Part shown: one piece after another, positions 41,936 to 52,834 of the stretch
Position numbering within the stretch: the first letter of the stretch is position 1
Layout: each line of letters opens with the position of its first letter
NCBI GenBank assembly: GCA_026168455.1
Contig: CM047428.1
Coordinates: 36,321,255-36,385,254 of the forward strand
Source: Theocolax elegans
Lineage: Eukaryota > Arthropoda > Insecta > Hymenoptera > Cerocephalidae
DNA length: 64,000 bases
Direction: 5' to 3'
Translations under genes and position numbers: made by a program
The notes under the pieces: model-generated
What the model saw: only the letters and a program-made list of their open reading frames with translations
Databases searched by the model: none
Told to the model about the DNA's origin: nothing

Positions 41936-42795
41936 GAATGAATGAATGAATGAATAAATTTTATTTGGCCTTGGGGTTGAGACCCCGTAGGCACTAGTAT
42001 ATAAATACATTTTGATTATAATTACAATAATAATAATAAAATAATGTAACAATAGGGTGTATAAAATTAAAATATAACACAATAACAATAATAATAACAA
42101 TAACAACAACTGTTATATAACAATATAGATTTTCAACATATTGCGCAATCACCCAGTTATAAAATACAATATATACAATAATAAATAAATAATTTACGTA
42201 CAAATAAAATGATTACAATTCAACAAAAACAAAAATACGCAGTAAAAACATTTGTAAGACTTAGTCTAGATTGAGGTGAGGGATCTGGGGAGGTGTTAAG
42301 CCCTCATTTCGCACTCTATTTTCCCAGGCAGTTTTGTCAAGTCCAAACAGGTGATCGAATAATGTATTTTTGAAATGAGTGATAGATGAAGTGTCGAATG
42401 AAAATGTAGAAAATTCGTTGATGATTTTAGATGCGGTGATAACAAAAGACTTATTCAAAGACTCTGTACGAGGGGGAAGATAATGTAGCAATTTTGAAGG
42501 ATGCCGAGTAGAGGTGCGAGGATTATGAGAGAGGGTATTTATTTTTATATAATGGTTTGCCAGATATGTGGGTGAGTTATGAGCAATGATATTGGATGCA
42601 AGTGAGCCAGTGAGGTATGAGCGTCTGGACTCGACTTATAACCACCTGAGACCTAACCTATACAGAGTGACGTGCTCTCTCCTCGGTATGTCACCCCACA
42701 CGAAGCGTACACAAGCATTCAATAATCTTTGTAACTTAACATTTCTGGTCTGGTCAACATCGTCGTAGACCGCACACGCATAATCAAACTGAGGA
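41936..42795 (-). mobile_element. LINE-E: 5'-truncated copy, minus strand
   Basis: The minus strand ends in GGGGTCTCAACCCC (41974-41987), AAATAAAATT and (CATT)n, then CT. Coding remnant 42261-42491: LHYLPPRTESLNKSFVITAS and NTLFDHLFGLDKTAWENRV, almost the LINE-A sequence and without LINE-A's TGA at FDHLF. Upstream relics of NACVRFVWG... reach 42790. GA blocks on both sides. Confidence 0.8.
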
Positions 42796-42977
42796 AAGAC
42801 AAGGGAGAGTTAAAGAGACAGAGAGAGAATGAATAAGAGATTGAGAGGGAGAGAATGAGAGATTAAGAGAGAGAGAAAGAGTAAGCTAGAGAGATAGAGT
42901 GAGAGAGAGAGAGAGAATGATAGATGGAAGGAGAGATATAGAGAGAATGATAGATGGAGAGAGAGAGAGGGGGAGAG
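42796..42977 (-). repeat. GA-rich block
   Basis: Separates LINE-E from LINE-F. Includes AGAGAATGATAGATGGA repeats. Confidence 0.9.
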
Positions 42978-43262
42978 AGATTTGATTTGATTTATTTATT
43001 TTTGGGTAAATTGGGGTGAAACCCCGTATACACACATGAACTCTTTAGTGAGTTTTAGCAATATGCTGATCCGCAATAAGTATAAAATATAATCAAAAAT
43101 AACAAGTAACAATAACAATATTAAAATTTCTATACAAATAATAACAATAACAAAAAATAAAAATATTCGCAAGTAATAACAAACGTGATAAATACATAAA
43201 TAAAAAATAGGAATCGCATTGAACAACGAAAAGTAAACGCACATTCTATCAAAAATCAAAGA
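42978..43262 (-). other. LINE-F 3' UTR
   Basis: AT-rich. Terminal hairpin GGGGTTTCACCCC (on the element's strand) about 25 bp before the AAATAAAT tail. Confidence 0.7.
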
Positions 43263-44471
43263 TCAAAGATCCGGCAGGGAAGGGCAGACGATTCCCTCAT
43301 TTACCACTCTCGCTTCCCAAGTCTGACGATCGAGCTCAGTAAGATACGATAGGAGTGAGGCTTTGAAAGAATTAAAGAGGAGAGGATCAAAGTTTGCGAA
43401 AGGAAGATGGTTGATGAGGCGAGAAGCAGTGATAACAAATGAGTTGTTAAGAGCCTCAGTCCGAGGAGGAAGATAAAAAAGGGATGAAGGAGGGAGACGT
43501 GAGGAAGAACGGGCAGGAAATGAAGCGTCACGAATAATGAAATGACTAGATATATAGGAAGGGGAATTATGGGAAATGATATTGTATGCACATGAAGCAA
43601 TAAAAAGGGATCTTCTAAGCTCGACCGACAGCCAGCCTAACTTAAGACGGTACGGTGTCACATGTTCCCGCCATGGAATAATACCCCATACAAAACGAAC
43701 GCACGCATTTAGTAGACGCTTTAGTTTCAAATTTCTGGTAGCATCCAGATCGTGGTACACAGCGCAGGCGTAGTCGAAATGCGGGAATATTAGAGCTTCG
43801 ACGAGTCTCTTTCTGTTTGGACGTGAAAGCGCTCTTTTAAAAAATCTTAGGGAGTGAAGAACTCCGTGAACTCGCTGTGACACAGATGCGACCTGACGAG
43901 ACCAGTCCAGTGTGGGTGTAATCCATATGCCCAAAGATTTGACCTCAGATTCGTAGTTAAGTAATTCATTCTCAATTGAAACCTTCGGGGCAGAATCAAA
44001 GTCAATGCGCGAGATGAAAGCCTGACTTCCCAAAATCATCACTTTCGTCTTCTTAACATTTAAATTTAGACCATTTGATCTCGCCCAGTTGTTTATCGCA
44101 TTAGCGTCTTCCGAAATCTTTTGTACACCCTGAGCAAAATCAGTTGGGTAGAACGAGTGATAGATTTGGGTGTCATCCGCGAAAATCATATGATTGGAAT
44201 GTTTTAACACCCGCGGGAGGTCATTAATAAAAATAGAAAATAAGAGTGGGCCAAGGACACTGCCCTGCGGCACCCCCCTAGACGTGTCAAGCCAGGCCGA
44301 ACCCTCCCCCAACTCATCCACAACTGATTGGGAACGTCCAACCAGATAGTAGTAGAACCACGAAAGAACCGTGTCCGAGCAACCCAAAGTGCGTAATTTA
44401 CAGAGCATCAGGTCATGTGGCACCGAGTCGAACGCTTTCGAGAAATCGAATAAAATTAAGATGGTGATCAT
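43263..44471 (-). pseudogene. LINE-F reverse transcriptase, second part
   Basis: 402 codons: TILILFDFSKAFDSVPHDLM (first catalytic Asp), GVPQGSVLGPLLFSIFINDL, intact MIFADDTQIYHSF box, LKLNVKKTKVMILGS-type motif (here LNLNVKKTKVMILGSQ), then the full C-terminal domain (WREHVTPYRLKLGWLSVELR, LPPRTEALNNSFVITASR) to a TGA after CPSLPDL. The frame is separated from its N-terminal half only by a 2-bp insertion near 44478. In a working copy it would copy the element RNA onto the nicked target. Confidence 0.9.
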
Positions 44472-44485
44472 TCGCTTGTCTATAG

Positions 44486-45406
44486 CTATATCCTAACATC
44501 GTCCAATACACCGATCAACGCCGTCTGGGTACTATGCCCCCGGCGGAAGCCTGCCTGTCTCTCTATAATTAGATTATTACCATTAAGATAATCTGTAAGT
44601 TGTTCGTGAACTAATTTTTCTAAGATCTTGGAGACTTCGCAGAGCTTTGCAATAGGCCTAGTATCCGACGGCGATACCACCCTATTCGACTTTGCTAGAG
44701 GAAAAAGGAGAGACCTAGTCCAAGGCTTCGGAAAAACTCCCGTTGAGAGAGATAAGTTGTACAGATCTGTAAGATGCGGAGCTAATTGAGTAGATAATAA
44801 TTTCAACATTGGAACAGAGATTCCATCATACCCCGTGGCCTTGGAGGTGGCCTTTGAAATAGTAGTGAGGACTTTATGCGATGTGGTAGGGGTAAAGTGA
44901 AAGGAAATTAATGGGTAGGATGAGGGCGAAATGACTGATGAAATGAGAGATTGAAATTGAGTATGAGTGAAAGGAATGGGTGAAGATGAAATGGAAGCAT
45001 AGTGGATATTGAGCTGATCGGGTGAAAAAATACTTAGAGGTGATTTAAACGTTTTAGATACGAGGCCCATGGTCCTGAGCTCCTTCCACATATTAGCCGC
45101 GTTAGAGGCTGAATTGATCCTATTGTTATAGTACGAGAATTTATTAGAATCTATGTCGTTTCTAACCAGACTGCGCAAGTCTCTGTACGTCTGATAGTCT
45201 GAGCTCAGGCCCGTGGCCAAGTATCTTTTATATGCCATGTTACGAGATTTAATATTACGCTTAATATGAGGTGTGATCCATGATTTGTTGATATTTTTGA
45301 TGGTGATGAGTTTGGCGGGAGCGAGGGAGTCAAAAGTATGTAGGGTAGCTGAAACCAAGCTTGAGATCAGGATGTTGATATTAGCGGCGGTTGAAGAACA
45401 AGGCAT
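44486..45406 (-). pseudogene. LINE-F ORF2 linker and first RT motifs
   Basis: 306 codons, in the same frame as the endonuclease upstream (one TAA between). Linker (SWITPHIKRNIKSRNMAYKR), GYDGISVPMLKLLSTQL, LFPLAKSNRVVSPSDTRPIA, ERQAGFRRGHSTQTALIGVL and DDVR, where the frameshift falls. Confidence 0.9.
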
Positions 45407-45415
45407 TGACGTGAG

Positions 45416-46201
45416 TTAAGAGGAAGAAGGTGAACGGCCAGACGACGAGGTTGATGGGTGTGAAATTGAAGGTGATGATGACTCGGTAGCAGTGCTAGAA
45501 TGAGCCAAAAAGTGATCTAGAGTAACGGAGAAAAGAGCAGCTGCCTCTGGCGGATCAATAGCAGCGAGGTTCCGTGACCAGATTTTCTTTACCGCCAACA
45601 ACGGTTTCGTAAAGTCAAAAGTCAATACAACAAAATCATGTCCTGCTGCAAAAGGAACTGAAGACTTAAAATAAGAATAATCTGGCGGAGGATTACGCGT
45701 TATAAATAAATCCAGCCAGGTATGAGATGAATGGTTGGTGAAATGCGCATGATGAGTAGGTTCCGATTTGATAAGGAAGAGGTTAAGTGAAGCTATGTAT
45801 GATTCCAGCATGGCGGACGCCCCGTCCCCACCACACATATTAATATTAAAGTCGCCTGTGATGACTACCTGGTCACAAGTATGTAAAAAATTATTTAACG
45901 TATCAAAAAATTGTGATGGGTAGGCCGCTGTGGGCCTCCTGTAGACGACACTAAATAGCAGCGAACTAACCTTGTTATTAACTTGAAAAATCAAAAATTC
46001 CGGGGTGTTCGAAAAGACAGGGTCAGAGTGAGCCACGAGCCTAATATCAAGATTACTCCTGAAATAGGCAGCCACACCCCCCCCCCCCTCCTTACCCACC
46101 CGGTCCAATCTGTGCAATGTGTAGCCAGGGAGGTCTAGCATGCTGGAGGAGTCATACTCCGTGAGAAAAGTTTCTGAAAATGAAATGATATCGTGATTCA
46201 A
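45416..46201 (-). pseudogene. LINE-F APE-type endonuclease
   Basis: The frame is open from about 46312 (just after the ORF1 stop). NSFSIFHVNINRLKTHFSSI precedes ISFSETFLTEYDSSSMLDLP (catalytic Glu). Then GVAAYFRSNLDIRLVAHSD, VVYRRPTAAYP, VITGDFNINMCGGD (catalytic Asp/Asn), SHTWLDLFITR and PFAAGHDFVVLTFDF (Asp-His end, GHD kept). All expected catalytic motifs are present, unlike LINE-A. It nicks target DNA, so it should set the insertion site preference. The start at 46201 is not a real ATG; the true start lies upstream. A TAA at 45416-45418 interrupts it before the linker. Confidence 0.9.
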
Positions 46202-46312
46202 TGGATGAATAAGTGATTCAATCGATGAAAAGTGTGTTTTTAGCCGGTTAATATTTACATGAAAAATGGAGAATGAATTATTAGTAGGTGATGACGTCTG
46301 ACCAGTTGACCT

Positions 46313-46999
46313 TCATTGAGGAGGAGATGGATTAATGTGTGAAAATTTTTCCAAATCGGATTCTGAGTAAATGGGGAAAAGCTGCCCTTTCTTCGTTTTC
46401 CTCAAAAATACCGTGTAATTCTTTATCAAAGGCCTAGCAAAACCCAAGTCCAAGGAACGTCGCAGTGTCTTACTAAGTAAGACATGCAACTCCCTGGGCC
46501 AGAGTGCACGCAAAAAAATTGATGAGCCTCCTCCCGCACCAAAGAGAGAGTCTGCAGATAATCCCTTTAAAAGGCCTTTGCTTACGCTTACAGTGTTTCT
46601 ACTATTACTACTAGCACTATCAATTAGACTAAAACTAGAATTATTATTAATAAAGCCGCTTGCAGTTGAGGACGAATTCGCCTGACCCGATTTTGTAGCT
46701 CCCGACTTGTTCGAAGCAAGCCAAGGGCGCGTACTAATGACGTGCGCGCTGACACGTGGGAGATCAATGGCCGATAGAATTTTATTTACGACTTCCTCCT
46801 CAGATAACGCAAGATTTGTAGGAACGCCTAAAATTAACAATTCGCAAGTATCCGAAGAGGCAGTCAAGGACGACCCCGCAGACGAAGACCGAACAGTCTG
46901 TGCATTATTCAATCTGCCACGTATCTCCTCGTTTGCTGCTTCAAGGGCTCCCAGGCGGCTCGAGACACCGGAAAATCGTGTTTCGGTCGTCGCTTCCAT
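46313..46999 (-). pseudogene. LINE-F ORF1 (RNA-binding protein), N-terminus missing
   Basis: 228 codons: coiled-coil start (SSRLGALEAANEEIRGRLNN), the CELLILGVPTNLALSEEEVV core shared with LINE-A ORF1, LKGLSADSLFGAGGGSSIFL and RRSLDLGFARPLIKNYTVFL. It ends SPPQ with TGA at 46313-46315. The same frame continues without another stop into the endonuclease, so ORF1 and ORF2 are separated by a single stop codon. In LINE-A the two are fused. Confidence 0.85.
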
Positions 47000-47251
47000 A
47001 GAGAGAATATGTGATAGAGAGAAAGTGAGAGAGAATAAGAGAGAAAGAATGAAAGATAGATATTGAAAGCTTGAGTGAAAGAGAGAGAGAATATGAGAGA
47101 GAGAATGAAAGATAGGGAGAACAAGAGAGAGAGAATTAAAGATAGAGATTGATAGGTAGAGAGAAATGTAGAGAGAAAGAGAAAGAGAATAAGAGAGAGA
47201 GCATGAAAGATAGAGAGAAAGAGAGAGAATAAGAGAGAGAGAATATCTCTC
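47000..47251 (-). repeat. GA-rich block
   Basis: (GA)n with AATAAGA and GAAAGATAG interruptions, directly upstream of LINE-F on its sense strand. Confidence 0.9.
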
Positions 47252-47332
47252 TCTCTCTATCTGTCTCCCTATCTCTTCCTCTCACTGTCTCTCTCACGCT
47301 AAGATAATGTTTGTCGGACGGACGGACATTAT
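47252..47332 (+). repeat. CT block and junction, near copy of 41365-41448
   Basis: CTCTCTATCTGTCTCCCTAT, CTCTTCCTCTCACTG and then GCTAAGATAATGTTTGTCGG ACGGAC. Same orientation as 41365-41448. Confidence 0.75.
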
Positions 47333-48562
47333 AATTTATCGGTTTTTTTTTTATATCACTTAGTAATTATAATAATAATTTTTTTGTCAGTAATATGATG
47401 CATTTACTTATGTTACACATATTTATCATAAAATATATATGTTTTAAGTATTTTTCGCAAGAATAGGGGAGTTTTTACAAAATCGCTCAAAAAGATAACT
47501 TTAATATAATGTAGATTTTTTTGTCAGTAATATGAAGCATTAACTTATGTAACACATATTTATCATAAAATATATATGTTTTAAGTATTTTTCGCAAGAA
47601 TTAGGGAGTTTTTACAAAATCGCTCAAAAAGATAACTTTAATATAATATAGATTTTATAATTTAATTTACTTTAGTAGTATTTTGAATGATAGTAAATAG
47701 GGCTAATTAGTTTTTTTTAATCACGTATTCGATCACGATATTATACCGTCTGAAACTTTCACGTAAGTTATTTACATGATTTTTTATGTATTTTATTTTA
47801 ACATAAAAATCATACGTATGTCGTACGCATCATGGACATCCAGATATTATTCAAAGCTCCATATAAGAGATCTCAAAACCGAATTCGTATAAACGTGCGA
47901 AAGTTATGTTTCTTTGTAGAAAAATATAAAATGACTTAATCATGTTTTTTTCTATGTGCTGCAAATAGAATTATTAGGTTCCCAAGAGATAATAAAGCAA
48001 CCTTCAAAATATCAGTCAAACTGACAAAGAAATTTTTAGATACTTGAGGATTTATAAAGGACAAAATTAGTAATTTTAATCGTTTTCCATATTTATATTT
48101 GAAAATTCTTCGAAAAATTTGTTAAATGCAATAGAAATTTTTGTAAATTTAACACGAACATTTTGTCGATATTAACCCCTTTTCGTCGTTATGAATGTTT
48201 TGTACAAGTTTATCTTACCAAATTTTCTTCGGATTGCAAATTGTTCAATAGAAAAAAGTTTTGAAATTTTAATACAAACACTTCGTCCATATAAAGTTTT
48301 TATGTAGAATTTGAAGTTTTTCATTTATTACAAAAATACGTATATTATTGATCAATTAGCATTTTTTTAAGCGTTTTTTTATGATTATCTTAAGGAATTC
48401 GTTTCCAATTGCAAAGTATTTCATAGGAAATGTTTTGTAATTTTGAAACTAATATTTCGTTCATTTAAAGTATTTTTGTAAAACCTCAAATTTTTGAGTT
48501 GTTGAAGAATAACTGTATTTATGAACCTCTAAATATCATTATAACTTAAATATGTTTGTATC
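47333..48562. repeat. AT-rich repeats with a 137-bp tandem duplication
   Basis: Two 137-bp units at 47380-47516 and 47517-47653 differ at a few positions. 48060-48500 shows looser repeats with AATTGCAAA.T.TTCAATAG / TTTCATAGG cores. No gene. Confidence 0.6.
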
Positions 48563-48579
48563 AATATAATTGGAAATAG

Positions 48580-49025
48580 ACCGACACGGTGGCGGAGTGG
48601 CGGAAGCGCACCTCGGCCGATCATGAAAGTTAAGCAGCACCGAGCGCGGTTGGCACTTGGATGGGTGACTGTTCTCGGGCTTAACTTAAATGATCGGTTA
48701 GGTGTTTTTTCACATTCCACAACGTGAGCGGGAGGTGTGAGACATTCGGTTTCGGTGTTAAAGTCTATGCAATGTGACCTTGCCACCCAAACAGAATTGT
48801 TCTCGCATGCACCGCCCTTCTCGGAGGAGGTTTTCCTAATAGGCATTTATCCCACGAGGTTTGGCCACAGATTTTCCTTCTCTCCACGGGCATAACCCCG
48901 GGTGAATGCGAGAAGGTGGGGTAATGGGGGGAAAATTGGAAAAGAAAAAACAAAAACAGGAATAAATAAAGGTGTAGCGAATACGTACGTAAAAACCCGA
49001 GAAGGGTATACGTGGAACCTACCAA
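48580..49025 (+). mobile_element. 5S-rRNA-derived SINE (SINE3-type), 446 bp
   Basis: The head (about 48600-48675) resembles 5S rRNA with its internal promoter: CCGATCATGAAAGTTAAGCA (box A region), GCGCGGTTGGCACTTGGATG and GGTGAC (box C). A ~350-bp unrelated body follows, ending ACGTGGAACCTACCAAA. A 17-bp target duplication, AATATAAYTGGAAATAG, flanks it (48563-48579, 49026-49042, one mismatch), which defines the ends and shows LINE-driven insertion. Polymerase III would transcribe it. Frames inside (48529-48846, 48765-49025 minus) are not genes. Confidence 0.85.
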
Positions 49026-49042
49026 AATATAACTGGAAATAG

Positions 49043-49885
49043 GACTATAAGGTCCCCAACTGATAAGGAATATAACCTTAAAATTTCAACCAAATCGATG
49101 AAAAACTTTTTGAGATATTTGAGGAACAACACTTTTTTCGATGACAAAAATATGAGACACTTTCGTTTTACGGTCGTGCCCAATTATGTAAAAATGTTGT
49201 CATGCCATCAGTATATGTAAATCGCGAGCGAAGCGAGCGTTTCTAGCTAGTATCTTATTTAAAATTTATATTTTATGCCGGTGATAATTAGTTTATAATT
49301 ATTGCTATTATTGCGGTTTGCTATTGTCTTTATCATTCACTTTACTGTTAACCAGTCTTCAACACTGGAGCTTAACTTTAAGAGAATGGTGCTCCATGGT
49401 TACCTTAAGATGAGTTGTTATCATGCGGTAAGGCGATTGTTGGTAAGTTACCGACGGCGGGTAACAACTCCCCTCATGGTAATGGATCGATGTTTGGTAT
49501 GGTTTGTCTTGGTGGTAAGATCGTATTTTAATATGCTGCTCTTATAAGCATACCTTCCATGCGAATTGTGTCAGGCTATTAATGATAATTATATTCTTTA
49601 TCAACGAAAAGAAAAGCTGATTTAATAATGTTTATATATGTCATATGTATTTATATTATTCTACAGATGTATATTATTTTTATAATCGCCTTAATATCTT
49701 AAATGTATAATATATTAGTATGACTTATTCTAATATTATACACTGTTCGGTGGTTATAAGGTATTCAGAATATAAGAAGAAAATTACTTGTTTATGTGTG
49801 GCTGATAGAAGGGGGGGAGGGGGAAGGAGCATAGTGGCCACGTTCAATCTGTGGAACGAAGCTTCCCAACGTAACAGGGGGGGAG
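49043..49885. other. AT-rich DNA with a Helitron-like end and a polypurine tract
   Basis: GCGAGCGAAGCGAGCGTTTC then TAG at 49229-49249 resembles the motif at 25170. G-rich purine tracts at 49811-49829 and 49876-49885; the second directly precedes an LTR-like TGTGAC. No convincing gene (the frame 49302-49547 matches nothing known). Confidence 0.4.
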
Positions 49886-50429
49886 TGTGACAAGGCATGT
49901 GTGCCTGTCATGATTCGAAACAAGCACCTATATAGAAAGAACCTACCTAAGCGAGCAACACATTCCCACCTACATATAATATATATGTATATATTTTTCC
50001 TAATAAAACACTCCTATAAAACACTCCTAACATCGAGCACAATATTGTACACGCTTGAACTGAAGCGGAGCCAGCAGTCACCCAGGAGTCGAGGAGACCA
50101 CCTTGCTATCCGGAGGCCACGTACAAGGCGAACAGCACTCGGAGAGCCGGAAGACATCAGCTGAGTGAGAAGTTAGTACAGGAGCACAGACAAGGGCACC
50201 GATGTCCAAAGTCAGGGAAGACTGCTCTTGTAACAGTCACAGCAGCATATCCGGAGTAGTCCCAGTACTGAAGGAACCACACAGCAGCAACACGCTCGTA
50301 CAATTAAGGTCACTCTGTAAAGCATGCTAATAAGTATATTTTCCAATACTAAGGAGCAGATAGGTACAAGACTGTGTACAGGATAGGAACCAGGGTTAGA
50401 GGTTATGTGAGCATAAACATTGCTCACAT
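49886..50429 (+). repeat. Candidate 3' LTR
   Basis: AGGGGGGGAG polypurine tract, then TGTGACAAGG. An AATAAAACAC polyadenylation signal lies near 50001. The end may be GCTCACA at 50423-50429, giving TGTGA...TCACA ends and about 543 bp. No matching 5' LTR or pol seen in the window. Confidence 0.4.
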
Positions 50430-50441
50430 ACACTAACTAAT

Positions 50442-50530
50442 AAGGAGGGGTTCCACCTTCCGGGAAACGGATTTTGTTGCAACTTTGAGAGCTCTTTTCT
50501 GGTACCCAAATATAAAAGAATTCATATGAA
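50442..50530 (+). repeat. Third copy of the GGGAAACGGAT motif family
   Basis: AAGGAGGGGTTCCACCTTCC then GGGAAACGGATTTTG and CAACTTTGAGAGC. Compare 19301 and 26600. Confidence 0.5.
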
Positions 50531-51443
50531 ATTCAATCTGATTTAGTTGACGGATGCGGAAGGGAGAACAGATAGGGATGTTATGAGATTGAGAGAGATA
50601 GAAGATCGAGGAAGAAGTCTGGCGTGTTTCTGTAAACGGATCCTCGTTATTCTGAATCTATCGATATTAGATCATAGAAGTTTTCAAGTGTTATTTTTTA
50701 CGAGTCACAGATTTTCAGTAGTAATATATAGCAATTTTGGGTTGATATTTAAGGAAGAATTGATCAGGAGCACGGAGCAAACAAATTGATCCATTTATTA
50801 TCCAATTAGTAGTTCAGGGAGGAACTACACAAATATCTATATAGATATAAAATATCATTTTACTAAATCCATTGATCCTTATTTATACTAATTTTATATA
50901 TTTAGACTTATAATAAGTAATATTTTCAGTGGGGATGATAGGGAGTTAGTGCGTGTTCTATTAACCGGTTAAATTATTTATTCAGCGGATTTTAAAATCA
51001 ACGTTTTCTCTCTCATGGTTGGTGCTGACACGAGATCTATATAAATATTATCAACCATTGTTCTTATTTTGGGAGTGAATATTCGTTATCGCGAGTGTAT
51101 AGATAACCGAATCTATATTTTAATTCAACGCAACTTCCGAATAAATTGTTATTACATTTCGATGATGTCTGGGTCCGGAAGGAATTTTATTTAATAAGTT
51201 GGTAATAAGTGGCGCGAGGCGTTACCTTGACGGATCGGACTCACGCACCTACGTGTTCTCATCTAAATTTAAATTATCAAGTAAAATAATTTAGCCGAAG
51301 CTTTTTATTAGGGGAATATTTTTTTTTTTTAACAGACCTTTTGGATTTTGTCTCTTTCTTTTTCTCTATTATTCATTTCCTCTCTCAGGTTATTCGTGAT
51401 TATACTTATTATTTTTATTTTGTGGTATTTCTAAATAATTAAA
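50531..51443 (+). other. Probable LTR and leader before a SAP-like ORF
   Basis: A TATA-like TCTATATAAATA at about 51037, a polyadenylation signal GAATAAATTG near 51140 and a possible primer site AAGTGGCGCGAGGCG near 51209. LTR ends not identified. No other gene. Confidence 0.35.
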
Positions 51444-51677
51444 ATGGGTTGTCACAAGGAACGTATGGAAAATATCCTTAAGCAGTCTACAGGAGCAAAG
51501 AAGTTGTCTAGAAAGATTTCTAAAATAGATACAAAATTAATAAAAGAGTTATTGGAAAAGCAAGGGCTTAATGCAGTAGGGTCATTCGGGACATTAAAAC
51601 ATAGATTATTCAGGGCGGTTTGTAGGAAAATAAATGATAGCCTAAACGTACCGTGGTATACGGACGACGAAGTGTAA
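51444..51677 (+). CDS. SAP-like small ORF, probable gag start
   Basis: 77 codons. Codons ~28-58 (DTKLIKELLEKQGLNAVGSF, GTLKHRLFRAV) fit the SAP helix-turn-helix pattern L..LL...GL...GS...L..RL, a DNA-binding motif. A leader with TATA box and polyadenylation signal lies upstream, so I read it as the start of a retroelement gag-like gene. The frame is lost at 51677, and lysine/glutamate-rich frames continue to about 51830. No RT follows. A host SAP protein fragment is an alternative. Confidence 0.4.
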   Translation: MGCHKERMENILKQSTGAKKLSRKISKIDTKLIKELLEKQGLNAVGSFGTLKHRLFRAVCRKINDSLNVPWYTDDEV

Positions 51678-52787
51678 AGGATATAGAAATAGAACAACCG
51701 GTTATCGAGGACAGTAGAGAAGGTAGCGATAAGAGGGAATGTAATAAAAAAGTTAAACAGACAAAGGATAGTGAGGGGAAAACAATAGAAAGTGTTAGTC
51801 AGGGTGTAGCCCCAGCGTCTAAGCTCCCGTAGGATTCAAAGCCCATCTACCACAGTTGCCTGGGGCCCGCCGTCTTAGCGACTTTACTTTGCCCGGAAAA
51901 CGCAGACGACCATCACTCGCTCGGGGCAGAACGAACTCCGACCTCCGAACTCAATGCACTATCTCGACTAGGATCGCGAAGGTGCCAGTGAACCGCCACC
52001 GTGCCTCCTCTTCGGCAGAACTAGGCTTACAGCCGCCCTCCGCTGTGCTGGTGGAACAGCCGACGCAGACGTTGGACTGGTCCCCGGAGCTACACAACGG
52101 CGGGCAGTCCTTGTAAGTGCCTGTACTTGTGTGGATGTTTGTGTGTGTGTCGTGTATGTAAGTATAATGCTGTATGGATTCCTGCTTCTGACGGCAAAGA
52201 CGTTTGGCGGTCCAGACGAAAGCGAGGGGCCCATCGTATCTAGACTCACCTTGATTGGTCAGGACTTTGAGAGACAAGCTTGACTCACAATCAGTGAAAA
52301 CGCCATTCGTTTATAAGACTTCCACCCTAGTAAGCGGTTGTATCAACGGCGCCTGCCAACTTTTTTATTGGTAGACTTTGCGTCTACCTATGGCGGTGTA
52401 ATAAGTACACCACGCTTTGCCCGTTCTCGCTCGTGTAGCCTCATCAGTGAAAGTACCATTTAACAGTATTCCTCACGTATTACTTAACAAGCAAAGCGTG
52501 CAGCTTTATCAGCCGTAAGATATCCATTTATAGAATCAACCGCGTCGAGCGTACCCCCCTCGACTCCTTTCTGTACTCGCATCCCATCTTCCGCTCTCGA
52601 CCCCTTGGTCCCAGCAGTCTTCAACAGGGCTACGCGTCAGTATTGTGTGGGAGTGAATATGCAAGAGAACTGTTTTGTGCCCTCCTCCTCCTGTGCCTGG
52701 GACCATTCCGTTAGGGAAGCAGTTTCATCTGCCGCCCTTCCCGATCGACCCTTCAGAGTCTCGATCTTGTAACCGGCGCAGCGGAGT
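51678..52787. other. GC-richer stretch, no assignable gene
   Basis: Several short frames on both strands with no family signature. A GTGTGTGT run at 52138-52150. TATGGCGGTGTAATAAGTAC near 52390 is a small palindromic patch. Confidence 0.35.
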
Positions 52788-52827
<40 letters not shown>

Positions 52828-52834
52828 AATAATC
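52788..52834 (+). repeat. (AAT)n microsatellite
   Basis: TAATAATAATAATACTAATA and on, fifteen units with one interruption, directly before GCGCGGGGTGTCC. Confidence 0.95.

Larger units (their letters stand above)
42978..46999 (-). mobile_element. LINE-F: best-preserved CR1/Jockey-type copy, minus strand
   Basis: Minus strand, 46999 to 42978: most of ORF1, complete ORF2 and a 3' UTR with hairpin (43013-43025), then AAATAAATAAATCAAATCAA and CT. The copy starts at an ATG directly after CT repeats, so the 5' leader and the PHD finger are missing. Only three in-frame lesions are visible: a TGA between ORF1 and ORF2, a TAA at 45416-45418 and a 2-bp frameshift near 44478. Confidence 0.9.

Noticed and set aside
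48600..48675. Functional 5S rRNA gene
   Set aside because: Only the internal promoter half resembles 5S. Ends do not pair and no terminator T-run follows; the sequence runs on into a SINE body with target duplication.
48529..49025. Minus-strand frames of 105 and 86 codons
   Set aside because: They are the antisense of the 5S-derived SINE.
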